Source of the DNA: Pisolithus tinctorius
Lineage: Eukaryota; Basidiomycota; Agaricomycetes; Boletales; Pisolithaceae
Assembly: GCA_024663395.1 (NCBI GenBank)
Contig: JANFAH010000004.1
Coordinates: 3,906,001-3,970,000 of the forward strand
DNA: 64,000 nucleotides
Direction of reading: 5' to 3'
Position 1 is the stretch's first letter, and each line of letters begins with the position of its first letter. Of this stretch, positions 1 through 10,858 are shown in pieces. A program made the translations under genes and the position numbers. Under the pieces are notes generated by a model. It was not told where the DNA came from. It did no database searches and saw only the letters and a list, made by a program, of their open reading frames with translations.

Positions 1-304
1 ATCTGCTCTGGATCGGGAGAGGGTATACGTGCCAAGGGACCGAGTTGCGGCGTCGACCCTGGATGAGAGCTGTACGAGCTGGACCGGATACCATTGAACG
101 CTGGGTTCGAGACCTGGTCCTGGATATAGGCTTCTTGGTCGTAGTTGTTGGCACCTGGACGTAGCACATTAGGGGGCGAGGAGTCAGAATGTCATAGATA
201 AGCTGAAGGGCATGGTGGATGAGAGGGAGATGTTATCGGTTGATGCATTGAGATGCGCGCTGAACAGAGAGGCTGCGCGGGATCGTTTTTCAGGGGTGCA
301 CCCA

Positions 305-640
305 CTACTTCACTGCCGTTGGCGATGGTGCTCGATGCATCAGTGGTATTGGTGGATGTACTGGGATCGAGGGACCGCCATTTTTGGCAGGAGCAGTGCC
401 AAGAGAGATGCCTTCAAGCATGGTTGCAAGATCTGAGTCATCGCTGGAGATGTGGTTATCGGTAGGATGAGGGTGGGGTTGAGAATGGGCGTGGGATTGT
501 TTGTGTGATTGTGATTGTGGGTTGGAAGTTGAGGAGGCGTGTGGGATTGTCGAGCCCTGTGAGTGCGGTGATGGACGAGACGGTTGGGCCTGGGAGTAAG
601 AATGTGAGTGGGAGTGGGAGGATGAGGCCAAGGAGGACAC
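305..640 (-). CDS. Ser/His/Pro-rich low-complexity exon, hypothetical
   Basis: This is an open frame of 111 residues starting with Met-Ser-Ser and dominated by Ser, His, Pro and Gln, ending in a more ordinary stretch with an acidic DDSDLATMLEGISLG segment. A second open minus-strand stretch lies at about 163 down to 1. It is rich in Ser, Pro, Asn and Tyr (NYDQEAYIQDQVSNP) and is preceded by a plausible acceptor (CTAAT branch-like motif then CAG), so both may be exons of one gene that leaves the window on the left. I could not find a donor that joins them in a consistent phase. I recognise no domain. A chance open frame in low-complexity DNA is possible. Confidence 0.25.
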   Translation of the reverse strand: MSSLASSSHSHSHSYSQAQPSRPSPHSQGSTIPHASSTSNPQSQSHKQSHAHSQPHPHPTDNHISSDDSDLATMLEGISLGTAPAKNGGPSIPVHPPIPLMHRAPSPTAVK

Positions 641-681
641 AGATGAGAGCGATGTGAGCCAATGGTTTCAATGAGTAGGGT

Positions 682-1116
682 GAAACGGACAACAGCCACT
701 GGTCAACTGTTTCAACAAGCAGTGAAACCACGAAGACCTACTACATGATACAGGCAACAGATGTCTGCCAAACGGTCTCATGAGCAGGGCGAGCAGGTCG
801 GGGTGGGTGAGTACCTGCTCAGTGAAACATGGCAACAGACGTTGGCCAATTGTTTCAACAAGTAAAGAAACCCATGAAAAGCTACTACATGATATGGGTG
901 ACAGATGTCAGCCAACAGTTTCATGAGCAGGTTGAGGAGGTTTGGGTGCATAAGCACCAGCTCACAGAAACGCGCAACAGATGTTGGCCAACTGTTTCAA
1001 CGAGCTGAGAAATCGTGAACACTTACTCTGTGATATGGGTGACAGATGTCGGCCAACAGTATCACAAGTAAGGCTCAGTGAAACGGGCGACAGATGTCGG
1101 CCAGCGGTTTCAACGA
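682..1116. repeat. degenerate tandem repeat, ~143-bp unit
   Basis: Units begin with GAAAC at 682, 824, 967 and 1080, giving spacings of 142, 143 and 113 bp. The last full unit is shortened and the fourth is partial. Each unit contains two copies of the motif ACAGATGTYRGCCAAC or a close variant, followed by GTTTCAAC or a relative, so there is also a sub-period of about half a unit. No coding potential is evident. It separates the left-edge minus-strand fragment from the Chs5-like fragment. Confidence 0.75.
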
Positions 1117-1284
1117 TCCTGCAGAGTTAGTATTAGAAGCTGCCAAGATTTGAACACGCATGACGTACTGTGGTCAGTTAGCTTGTATGGACTTATTTTC
1201 TCATCAACATCAATATCAATATTTTCTTGTTGTGCTGCAAAAAAAATGTTTGTGACGGATGTGGCAAGAACGCTCAGATTTTAA

Positions 1285-1752
1285 GTGGATTCGAGGGAGA
1301 TCCTGCTGAGGTTCGTGTCCACCTCGGATTTGATTCAGATGGTCTCAATCTTACCAGATTCTTCCATGGTCCGACGCAGGTTCGACATGGATCCGTCTCG
1401 TGTAGAATTCAGAGGTCGAGGAAATCGAACACCCTATGCGGCGTGTACTCTGGAGCCTGAGATCGTCAACTCGCGGTACGAAACAAGTTTCATTTCCTTC
1501 GGGAATGCTCATATCAGATTTGCTCTATTACAGATATTTATAGGCGGACGGGCTCATCTAATTGAGTTTCCATCTGTTCTGCTACCCCCAGGAACGACCA
1601 CCGGGACCATCGTCAACATCGCCGTACACCAGAACCTCTCCAAAGAACGCACACGCGATCAACATTTTTGGCAACTACAACATGTCATTTTGGAGACATT
1701 CGGATGTGTTGTACTCGAACCGTGTCTCGTGCATTCGTCGTGCCGCACATAA
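1285..1752 (+). pseudogene. Chs5/exomer-like N-terminal fragment
   Basis: The segment at about 1545-1710 encodes HLIEFPSVLLPPGTTTGTIV, then NIAVHQN and, a little further on, FWQLQHVILETFG. This matches my recollection of the N-terminal region of fungal Chs5/Cfr1, the exomer scaffold that moves chitin synthase from Golgi to surface: a vIEFPtvLLP motif, a xGSIvnixVxxN motif, then a helix ending in ILExfG. A plausible acceptor (TATTACAG at 1536-1543) precedes it. The expected fibronectin-III and BRCT parts do not follow. The frame closes at 1752 and the next 500 bp have only short open stretches. I therefore read it as a truncated or decayed copy. Assignment rests on remembered family motifs. 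Confidence 0.4.
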
Positions 1753-2446
1753 AACTACATACATATCTCCTTGAGGTTTTCACAGGTTTTCACTCAGATT
1801 TCCCCCGCATTGGTTTCAATCGGCCAGGACTTACCTAATACCAGACAACGAAAGCGAAAACGCCATCGTCGATCGAAAACGTGCCGTTGACGAGTGCGGT
1901 TAGACCCAATAATCTACAACAAAGGCATATCCACACCGTCGTGAAAATGGAAAGTGTCTTCCAATACTACCATAGGCAACGTTTACCTTGGCATGGATTT
2001 TCTGCACATGAGCAAGATACTGACCTTGAAACTTGACCAGTTGTCGCAATGCTCTCACCTTTCGAACCCCTCCATATGGTGTACTTATTCTTATCGAAGG
2101 AGTCTAGCAGGAACTAGCCCAACAAATGTTGCCGAACAGCTCTAGATACGTTTCTTTGTTAACCCCTCTTCTTTGTGTCCTCCATGACTTATAAGATCCT
2201 TCACTCTTGGGGCCACGCCACTAGGATTTCGAGCTGATACAACCCATGTCCCAAGTCGATTTACGACATATCCGCACTCGCATGCAGTGTGGAACGCCGC
2301 AGGCTGTTCCTACAGGTGGCCCTACATACAAGCCCTTTCATCCCTATGCAAAGATTGTGCCGCACGCCCTGTCCCGAGGTACCGTTTTTGGTTGTTGCAC
2401 CCACATTTCGTTGTTGACGATATAACCAGCCGAAACATGCCAAAAG

Positions 2447-5400
2447 ATGGCACGTCGTGAGGCAAAACGTCAAGGTCCATTGCCAACTCTGCCCCCTAGC
2501 CATCCTCAAGCCTCTAGTCATGTCAAGGTTCGTTTTATAACTCTGTTTGTAATTACTAATCAGCACAAGACATTTGTTTTAATAGGATGCATCAGACATG
2601 ACTGCTTTTCCCATTGAGGATACCGCCGTGGAAGAACCCACACCCCCAGTGTCACCAACGAAGTGCTTTCTCTCTTCATCTGCAGGTGCATTGGTGGGGT
2701 TTTTCAACAAGATAACACGTGGTGCACTCAGGGAAAATGTACGTTGTTAATTGTTGTTAATCATTGTCTCTGGCATTAGGCTTACACCTGATTTTGTGTG
2801 CACCAGACAGGAAGAAAAAGGGGCCGAGAGGAAGATGAGAAAGACGGTGAAGACGACCACAACCATGACCACGACAAATCTGAAGATGTATCTACATTAC
2901 ATCCTGATTTGTTTCGGGTCAGAAAACGCAGAAGAGAGGTGGACCTAGAATGGGAGCAACTGGGTTGTGACAGTAACGAGGCCACGGATGACATGCAGGG
3001 TCCTGGCACTGATGACCGAGCTGATGGGGAGGGAGAGAGAGACGACAACGACAACGACAGAGAAGTCTTTTGCGGAGCCATCTCCAGCGAGGGCGGGGAA
3101 GACGGGGAGGAGACTTTTTCTAATGTCAGCATTCGTACCACTGACGACCAGGCTACCGAGGAGTTCGATCCCGCTGTTGGTGACAGCGCTAGAGTTGAAC
3201 CCGGTGAAGGTGAGGAACGAGAGGATGAAGGAGATCTGATTGTTATGAAGGGGAAAAATAAGGTACGCACTGAGTTTGGCGTTTCTGGCATTTCTGGACG
3301 TGAATTGCCTCCTAGGCTGTTGACGTCCACGTGGGACCCTCTAAATCCGCGCTCGCAAGAGCCGTCAAGGACTTAAACTCATGCTTGGACTCGGACTCAG
3401 ACTCAGACTCAGACACCACTGAGGAAGGTGATGGTGGTATGAGTGACGATGATATGCTTGGAAACACATTTCAGTTAATGGATGTTGAGGTAAGCTTAGA
3501 TCTTCGGCGCAAATTGATATCCTATACTAAATTCTTTTCATAGACATCAAGCATGCCAGAACAGGGTGGGAAGCACCATCAGGCAGGAGATCTGATTGCT
3601 GTGAAGGGGAAAAATAAGGTATGTACCAAGTTTGGCATTTCTGGTGTTTCTGGACGTGAATCACCTCCTAGGCTGTTGACGTCCACGCAGGACCCTCTAA
3701 ATCTGCGCTCACAAGAGCCATCAAGGACTCAAACTCGGGCTCGGGCTCAGACTCAGACACCACTGAGGAAGGCGATGGTGGTATGAGTGACGACGATGTG
3801 CTTGGAAACACATTTCAGTTAATGGATGTCGAGGTAAGCTTAGATCTTCAGCACAAATTGATATCCATACTAAATTCTTTTCATAGACATCAAGCATGCC
3901 AGAACAGGGTGGGAAGCACCATCAGGCAGGAGATCTGATTGCTGTGAAGGGGAAAAATAAGGTATGTACCAAGTTTGGCATTTCTGGTGTTTCTGGACGT
4001 GAATCACCTCCTAGGCTGTTGACGTCCACGCAGGACCCTCTAAATCTGCGCTCACAAGAGCCATCAAGGACTCAAACTCGGGCTCGGGCTCAGACTCAGA
4101 CACCACTGAGGAAGGCGATGGTGGTATGAGTGACGACGATGTGCTTGGAAACACATTTCAGTTAATGGATGTCGAGGTAAGCTTAGATCTTCGGTGCAAA
4201 TTGATATCCATACTAAATTCTTTTCATAGACATCAAGCATGCCAGAACAGGGTGGGAAGCACCATCAGGCAGGAGATCTGATTGCTGTGAAGGGGAAAAA
4301 TAAGGTATGTACCAAGTTTGGCGTTTCTGGCGTTTCTGGACGTGAATCGCCTCCTAGGCTGTTGACGTCCATGTGGGACCCTCTAAATCCACGCTCGCAG
4401 GAGCTGTCAAGGACTCAAACTCGGGCTCAGGCTCGGACTCAGACTCAGACTCAGGCACCACCGAGGAAGGCGATGGTGGTATGAGTGACAACGATATGCT
4501 TGGAAATACCTTTCAGTTGATGGATGTCGAGGTAAGCTTATATCTTTGGGGCGAATCGATATCTCATACCAAATTTGGATTTTTCATAGACATCAAGCAT
4601 GCCAGAACAGGGTGGGGAGCACAATCAGGTAGGAGATTTGATTGCTGTGAAGGGGAAAAATAAGGTACATACTGAAATTCGGTGTTTCTGGCGTTTCTGG
4701 ACATGGATTACTTCGTAGGTTGTTGGCGTCCATGCGGGACCCTCCAAATCCGCACGTGCAAGAGATGTCAACAATACAACGACGGTTTGCACTGGTCTAA
4801 GTCCACACACCGATAGCTAATGGGCCTTGTAGGTTGCCACCGTTGGACCAAAACACGGTCAAGTTGAAGATGTCACTAGTGTGAAAGGGAAATCCAAGGT
4901 TTGTTTTCGCCTGTGGGTCGCTCGATCTGTGGCTTACAAGCCCTCATAGGCTCCAGGCCCTGATCCTCTTACTTTTTCTCAGCCTCTCAAGGGCAGTTTT
5001 TTTATGCCCTCTCCGTTGGTTCCTCAATCACCTCCTCGACCGTCTGGAGGATTTACTCCTGGTCGAAAGACAGGCTGTCAGGCAGAGTGTAATGACAAAA
5101 CCGGTCAGCATCCCCAGCCACAGGCAATGGTAGCTCGTTACCTTGCATTCCAATTGCTGTCATTCTCACATATCAATAAACTTAGAATGCCAGCCCCATG
5201 AGGATATGTGAGTTACAAGACCTCCAGGACAGCATCGAAAGTAAGATTCGAGCAAACATTTGGCAGGAACTTGGGAAGATTGTCGAGTCTTCTGTTGCTG
5301 TCGCATTAGAGAAGGCGCTTCCAGGTCTGACGAATCAATCCGCTGAGAATGGCGCTGGGACAAGCTCATCACAAACGAGTAAGTCTACCTCTAAGAAGAT

Positions 5401-6472
5401 AAAGAAACTCCCAAAACCCAAGCACCAAGTTACAATGAATTCAAGGTAGATGAGCTAGGCACACATGTACCCCAGAGCCGCTGACAATTTCCAGCGTTTA
5501 GAAATCTGTTCGGGAGCTTGGGCAAGAGCTTTTGGGCATAGAAGACCGTGAAGATCTGCCACGGTCCGTTGGTCGGAGGGAGATCAGCGCATGGGATCCC
5601 AAGAGTGGGCCATGCTGCACAGTCGAGGATTTTCGCATAGACCTGGAAGGTTTGCCACGCTCTGAGTGGAACAAATCTGCTGCACTTGTCTTCGCCCAAG
5701 AGTATCTGAAACGTTGCCGAGGTCACCAAGGAGAAAACTATACCCTCGAATACATCGTGAAGGCGTGGTTGACCCATGTAATGACATTAAGAATGCGGTA
5801 CAAGGTCAAAGAGCTGGATGACGAGGATAGAACGGAATGTAAAGCTTGGAATCGACGGCATCAAAGAAAGCACGAGGTAAGCTACTAACTACCTCTACAT
5901 GTTTTCGCATATCTAAGACTGTTGAAGCTCTACAGCCATCATCTGCAGACCGCCTATGAATACGGGGAAATCAAAGATCGTGCAGTCGCCATAGTGGAAT
6001 CGCTTGGCCAAGATGGCATGAGTTCTGATGAATCTGACCATGAAGGTCACTGGGGCGAGGCAACGTACTACATCCTGGAGAAGGACTGGCGCTCTAAACA
6101 AGTCACTGCTTGGCTACGAATGCTGGATTCCCTCCACCTGCGCCTCTGATACAATGGTAAATGGCAGACAACAGCTGGTGCCTGGCCACACTTTAGGATG
6201 GCTAGTTTGAATGACAGCAAGGGACCTCCAGTGACAGGGCTACCTATTGATTTCTACTCTCGTAACTGGTATGGGGCTCAGAACGCATTCATGAGGGAGC
6301 AGCTGCAGGCAACAAACCAATCCGACACCCTTGCAATACCATCGCAGCATGCGAAGTAAGTACACTCGCTTGATTGTGTGGAGCACCTGACTGGACCTGT
6401 TGCCTCGACAGAATCGCAGAGAAATACAATCTTTCTGACTGTCGAGTTGTCCACAGACGCATGTTCTCTTAA
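2447..6472 (+). CDS. 18-exon hypothetical protein with duplicated exon cassettes, interrupted by one TGA
   Basis: Hand-spliced exons: 2447-2527, 2586-2738, 2807-3262, 3316-3489, 3544-3618, 3672-3833, 3887-3961, 4015-4176, 4230-4304, 4358-4531, 4590-4664, 4719-4784, 4833-4898, 4950-5129, 5186-5428, 5502-5876, 5928-6355, 6412-6472. All junctions up to the last are phase 0. The N-terminus is basic then very acidic (Asp/Glu/His runs). The middle is repeated Ser-Asp-Glu-rich cassettes. Next comes a helical stretch (about 5200-5400). The C-terminus has motifs I recall from a large Agaricomycete family of unknown function: GPCCTVEDFRIDLEG, GMSSDESDHEG, a W.....TAWLRMLD helix and PVTGLPIDFYSRNW. An in-frame TGA at 6147-6149 falls where the family continues (RLxYNGKWQ), fitting CGA to TGA. 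The junction 5428/5502 needs a weak GTTACA donor; the better GTAGAT donor breaks the frame. Function unknown. Confidence 0.6.
3316..4664 (+). repeat. tandem two-exon/two-intron cassette, 343-bp period
   Basis: Each cassette is exon A (162-174 nt; GPSKSAL..., a Ser-Asp run, TTEEGDGGMSDDD, LGNTFQLMDVE), a ~54-nt intron, exon B (75 nt; TSSMPEQGGKHHQAGDLIAV then KGKNK) and a ~53-nt intron. Exon A starts at 3316, 3672, 4015 and 4358; exon B at 3544, 3887, 4230 and 4590. The middle two cassettes are exactly 343 bp apart and almost identical, so the amplification is recent. Exons 4719-4784 and 4833-4898 are a diverged fifth cassette, and the end of exon 3 (GDLIVMKGKNK) matches exon B. All exons are multiples of three and phase 0, so copy number can change without frameshift. 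Confidence 0.85.
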
Positions 6473-7648
6473 GGCAATGAACTGGTGTATGGTGGCATAA
6501 ACTTTCGACTCTTGCGCCGCTGCCAATGCAGATGTAGACCATATTTCCATGATCCTGAAATACTAGTGTCGTCATAGCCTGTCCTTTCAGCCAACACATT
6601 CAGCTAGTGCTGTGGAAACATTTTTTCTTTTTCTCTTAAATGAATTGTATTGTGCAAGAAATGTGTAGAACTGTGAACTAGAAGATAGCACTGTCTCCGA
6701 TGGCAGGCACCTTGTTTACAGCTGTGCCATCGTGACGATCCATGAAACAGATGAGATGCAACCCTGAGGTCTCTGACGCATGTGTTATTAAAAAGCGTCC
6801 GGCCATCGTGGGGCCACACAGCATCAAGAACGCTTGCATCGAGTCGAGGCAACATATATCGATTCGTTGGGCTCGAGAGATCAACATATCAATTCGATTC
6901 CATGGCATTGAGCTTACAGTTACATGATTTTCCATGATGTACGACGAAGAATGACAAAATTGAATTAGTTTAGTCCCTTTGAAAGGCACATTGTCAAAGG
7001 AGAACGCGTGGTATGTATCCATTTTCTTTCTTTTCGACTGGATTCTGCTTCCGAAGCCATCGTATCTAGGGAGAAACAAAAAGTCCGGGTAATCAAAGCA
7101 ACTCGAAGATTCATGATGGCATGCGGCAACCCATCAAACTCTGCTTTGAGTTCGACGACTTTCATTTGATTTCGAGTTGTTTTTACTTTCAACTATGTTA
7201 TTCTAGGATAAGAAATTCCAAACGACGACAAAGTGATGTTGTACAAACACTCTGCCTCTTGGAGAAGGTGGCGAGGAAGCAACTCTATCGCAATGTCCAC
7301 ATCGAAGTTGAAGGCAAAGCAACAATCACTAGAACTTGGTCTCCTTAGCACGTGCTCGAAGCAGTGCATTCGCACTCACTGAGTTCGAGAGCTCATGTTT
7401 TTTATCTGTAGAGTACAGGCTTGCGCTGCCAACCAGCTTCGGTGCCAGTATCGCCATCAAGAATGCGTGGTACCAAACTGGGCTCCGCTCTGGGGTCATC
7501 AGCACGATGGCACCTTGCCTAGCCTAAGTTCACCTGCACAAAGACACTCTTTCTCTGCAATGAACAAAGGTGAGCACATGAGCATACTTTGTGCTGCCGA
7601 GTATAAATGGACCCCACCCTCACCACGCCTCTCCATCTCTACTACACA
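6473..7648. other. no clear gene; two cassette-like introns
   Basis: I see no convincing coding sequence. Two short stretches on the plus strand, ending in CGTATCTAG at about 7067 and TTATTCTAG at about 7205, look like the introns of the cassette arrays described at 16-20 and 51-58 kb: a T-rich start, a TTTTTACTTTCAAC-like branch region, a CTAG acceptor, then G(G)A. This may be a short decayed piece of that element family. Confidence 0.25.
7602..7608 (+). promoter_or_regulatory. TATA box of the 7649 gene
   Basis: TATAAAT lies 41 nt before the ATG at 7649 and is followed by a pyrimidine-rich, CA-containing stretch (CTCCATCTCTACTACACA) of the kind seen at fungal transcription starts. Confidence 0.45.
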
Positions 7649-8303
7649 ATGTCTCCCATCACGCGTGGTATGGCTCGCATGGGCATTAGGTGCTATGCAC
7701 CGTATAACCTGCGCTCTCGTGGTCCTAACCAAACTTTCTTAGACCTGTCGAGTCTGCCATCTACACCCAGAACTCCAGTTCGTCTGCACAACACCGCCAG
7801 TGCTCATGCTGGTGTCCCCGCCCCTCCTCTCCCCATTCATGCTGCAGAGGGCAACCCCCCTGAAAATGCCGTGAGGAATCAATAAGAAACCTCCGAGATG
7901 TTTGCTGACCACTGACCACTGATTATAGAACGAGTTCATCTGTCCCGACGTTCGAAAGGCCATACTAGATGGCATACCGCCGGTGTGCTACATCTATAGT
8001 TGCCTTTGTGCCTTTGTAGCTGAATCCCATTGTAGGAGGTCGTTGGTTACGGGATCAAGCTTAGATTTGTTCGTGATTGCCTTGAACTGGCAAAAGCCGT
8101 GGACGAAGAGAAAAAGAATATGTGAGGATCGCCATGCATCATTGTGATCCCCTACTGATGATACTGATAGGCTTCGGGCTCTGGAGGCTGGCGAGGTTAT
8201 TTCGTGGGAGAGACTCATACGTATTTTCTTTTCAGTTGTTGTGAATTATGGCCATGATCACGATGAAGGACATGTTTGGACAAGGCGCCCTCGGCTATGT
8301 TGA
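7649..8303 (+). CDS. hypothetical protein, four or more exons
   Basis: Proposed exons are 7649-7870 (74 codons, MSPITRGMARMG..., Pro/Ser-rich), 7929-7982, 8036-8121 and from 8171. Introns are 58, 53 and 49 nt with GTGAGG, GTGTGC and GTGAGG donors and TAG acceptors. The spliced protein continues NEFICPDVRKAILDGIPP, then a helical segment VVGYGIKLRFVRDCLELAKA, then LRALEAGEVISWERLI. Reading on without a further intron stops at 8301-8303. Another open frame at about 8250-8388 (FGQGALGYVEACMEIAAGVI) looks more protein-like but could not be joined in phase. I recognise no domain. It sits upstream of the TNP2-like transposase and could be an accessory gene of that element or a host gene. Confidence 0.45.
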
Positions 8304-8883
8304 GGCGTGCATGGAGATTGCGGCAGGTGTTATTGTTATGGCTGACAAGATACATAAGTGGGGATTTTCGACAGTTGACAAGGATTAGCTACTCACCTGT
8401 TTTGGCAGCATGTAACCTGCTAATGGCACAGCGTCAACTCCCAATACTTGACCTGCAGAAGGGCCATGACAATGATATTTACTATGGGATGTCACTCCTA
8501 GCTTGTAATTACTGGTACTCGTGACAACAGTCCAATCCAAAGACGTTATTGCTTTTGATGGCTCGTGCTCGCACACTACTCGCAATGATCCACAACTTGT
8601 TGGAACTCATAATCTTACGGTCGACAAGATGCCGGGCATTTATACCGGAGTTTTCAAAACCTAAATACTGTCCTTACGCAGAACTCATGAGCTCAAAGCA
8701 CTAATAGTACTCTGTCCTGATGCTGTGAAAGTTAGTGCGAACAGCTCGAGGTGCGCACCTTGCAAGCATTCTTCTGGCTATACATAAGTAAGTATCTCTT
8801 GAGGACCAAACTAAAAGAAGTCTCCTTCCGGATCATCCTGGATAATCTTCGGTAGATCTTTGTCTTTCTTCTTCTCAACGACC

Positions 8884-9249
8884 ATGGGGGGTAGGACTCA
8901 CCAGCACCCACAGTTATGCACCTGCAATGTTGTAGGCTGTGGATCAAGCACAACCTGGTGCGAATCTCAATTGAAGTATGTTCATGGCCGATTGATCCCA
9001 AAAGCGATGTATGCATGCCACTGTAAACTCGACAAATCTGCCCGGTGTCACACACCAAAGGTGTTGTGGACATGGTTACAGCTGACTCTGCCTAACTCGT
9101 TGACGAGTTGCGCACAATGCCCAAGCATGCAGATGAAGACTAAAGGCCTCATGCATAGAAAGACTGTTGGACGTGAACAGTCATCCTTCGCACAAGAACG
9201 AGTCGTCAGTGCTAAAGAGAAAAGAGGAAGCGAGTTAAGCGCACATTAA
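8884..9249 (+). pseudogene. Cys/His-rich N-terminal exon, possibly of the TNP2-like transposase
   Basis: From ATG 8884 the frame gives MGGRTHQHPQLCTCNVVGCG, SSTTWCES, then KYVHGRLIPK...ACHCKLDK. The spacing C-x-C-x(4)-C plus a following H/GRLIPK segment resembles the Cys-rich start that Agaricomycete TNP2-type (CACTA) transposases often carry. After about residue 55 the frame loses protein character. The transposase body begins about 1.6 kb downstream, with a hypothetical gene and an LTR-like block between, so this may be a separated first exon. The link is inference. Confidence 0.35.
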
Positions 9250-9448
9250 AGGTTTTTAGCGCCCGTGTACGGCATTCCGGTTTTCGTCATATCTCCACCA
9301 TTTCCAAAGATATCGACTCCATTCCCATGCTCGCTTAAAGTGCTCAGCCCCACGATTCTTCCTTCCAAATTTGGAGAGGATCCTCGCACCCTGCACGTTT
9401 CTACAGCACTCCATCCATCAGACGCTCATTTCACTAAGTCCATCAATC

Positions 9449-9928
9449 ATGGCCACCTCTTCATCAGTCATCTCGCTTGTCTCATTTGCCAGAGACAATG
9501 GCTACGTATATCTGCCAGGCGTTCCCACCAGCTTCCTTCCTGAAGCCCCCTGGTTCATCCCATCATTGTCAGCCCCATCCCATCCCATGCAGCTTGGTCA
9601 GCGTGTTCTCCTTGTCAGTATGACTTCCAGAAGGACGTTCTTTGGTCGCCTCAGGTCTGTCACTCGGTTAGAAAGGTCTTATGTGGTCGTTTCAGTCTCC
9701 CCGGTTGATGAAGCATATGGATCATTCCTCCCTGCTCCCTGCACTGTCTTTATTCCAGTCTCGTCCATCATTCTTCCCGCATTGCGACAGCTGCAGCATA
9801 ATCTACTGTCCTCCAGCCTCCCTGATCGCATTCATGACGAGTATGACATGCATCTTGCCTTCCTACTGCAAGATCTAGCAGAAGACGTTCCCCCTTCTCC
9901 TCCTCCTCCGTCAGAGCCCTGTTCATGA
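9449..9928 (+). CDS. hypothetical protein, single exon
   Basis: ATG 9449 opens a 159-codon uninterrupted frame (MATSSSVISLVSFARDNGYV...). It contains a hydrophobic LGQRVLLVSMTSRRTFFGRL stretch, then YVVVSVSPVDEAYGSF and an Asp/Glu/Pro-rich tail ending at TGA 9926-9928. Clean codon use over the whole length and an A at -3 (ATC before ATG) favour a real gene. I recognise no family. It lies between the Cys-rich exon and the LTR-like block, so it may travel with the TNP2 element. Confidence 0.5.
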   Translation: MATSSSVISLVSFARDNGYVYLPGVPTSFLPEAPWFIPSLSAPSHPMQLGQRVLLVSMTSRRTFFGRLRSVTRLERSYVVVSVSPVDEAYGSFLPAPCTVFIPVSSIILPALRQLQHNLLSSSLPDRIHDEYDMHLAFLLQDLAEDVPPSPPPPSEPCS

Positions 9929-10154
9929 AGTTTTTGTTAACTTCGCTGAGAGGATGAAAGGGTGGGAGATGCGATCGCATATGCACTCATTGCCCCACAG
10001 ACCCCCAACGCCCTAGCCCCCTTTGATGCCTGACTCATGCCCTTCAATTCTGGAATTAATACTTCCCTATCTGGAAACACTGTCCATCTGTCATGCCATC
10101 TTTGGATCTAGAGATGTCTCCGCCGAGATCGAACTTGCATCGCCACCACCTAAT

Positions 10155-10846
10155 GTGATATCAGTGTGCTTACTCAGTTTCTGACTCTATTTGACTCATT
10201 CTGTGATATTTTGACTATCCTTGACTCATTCATTGCCAATACTTACCAATCCTCCTTGCTTGCTTACTTTTCATTTCTCGCTTACTCATCATGATTACTC
10301 AGTCCTTACTCATTACTTACCAAGTGTTTGTGCCTTGTTTGTCACAAGCTGTGCTTCCCCCACAGTATATAAACCCCCATGTACTTAGCTACCCACAATC
10401 AATCAGGAAGCAATCAGAAGCAATCCAGAAGTCAGCTCAGCTCAGCATATCTCGTCGTCGACAGTTGAGGCTCATTCAGAAGAGTCTATCTGTCTTCATT
10501 TATATCATTGGTAGTTGAGGCTCCATCAAGGGTCTATCTACCTCTATTCATCATCAGCAGTATCATCAGTGCTTAGTCAGCAACCTCTTGTTTAGTCATC
10601 CATCCACTCCTGCGTAACTCGTCATTGACTTGCGCCAGGAGCACATCCTATCGAAATCCATTTACTCCAAAGTCCTTTCAGCTGAACACCCCTGCTCTGT
10701 TCAGCATCCCCTTCTCAATCAGCGTTCATTCATCCTCTCCTGCGTAACTCGTCGTCGACTTGCGCCAGGAGCACCTCCACTTGAAGTCTTCCCCACTTTA
10801 GGTTTCTCTGCCCTCCAGGTTCTGCGGAGGTAAACCACCACTCGCA
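10155..10846 (+). repeat. LTR-like block (possible solo LTR)
   Basis: The block starts TGTGATATCAG and can be read to end in CGCACA. It contains a TATA box (TATATAA at about 10375), a repetitive leader after it, and two copies about 129 bp apart of a hairpin-forming motif, CTCCTGCGTAACTCGTC followed by a few bases and TTGCGCCAGGAGCAC, near 10607 and 10738. It has no open frame and lies between the two parts of the TNP2-like transposase region. I could not identify a matching target-site duplication, so the ends are uncertain. Confidence 0.4.
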
Positions 10847-10858
10847 CATATTTGTCTT

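Noticed and set aside
340..731. Open frames at 340-699 and 456-731 on the minus strand
   Set aside because: They overlap the Ser/His-rich frame and owe their openness to the same low-complexity DNA.
6240..7079. Minus-strand frames at 6240-6599 and 6678-7079, the latter with CLDSMQAFLML resembling the DSMHAFF motif of the TNP2 transposase
   Set aside because: The first is antisense to the last exons of the 2447 gene. The second shares only a few residues with TNP2 and lacks neighbouring motifs.
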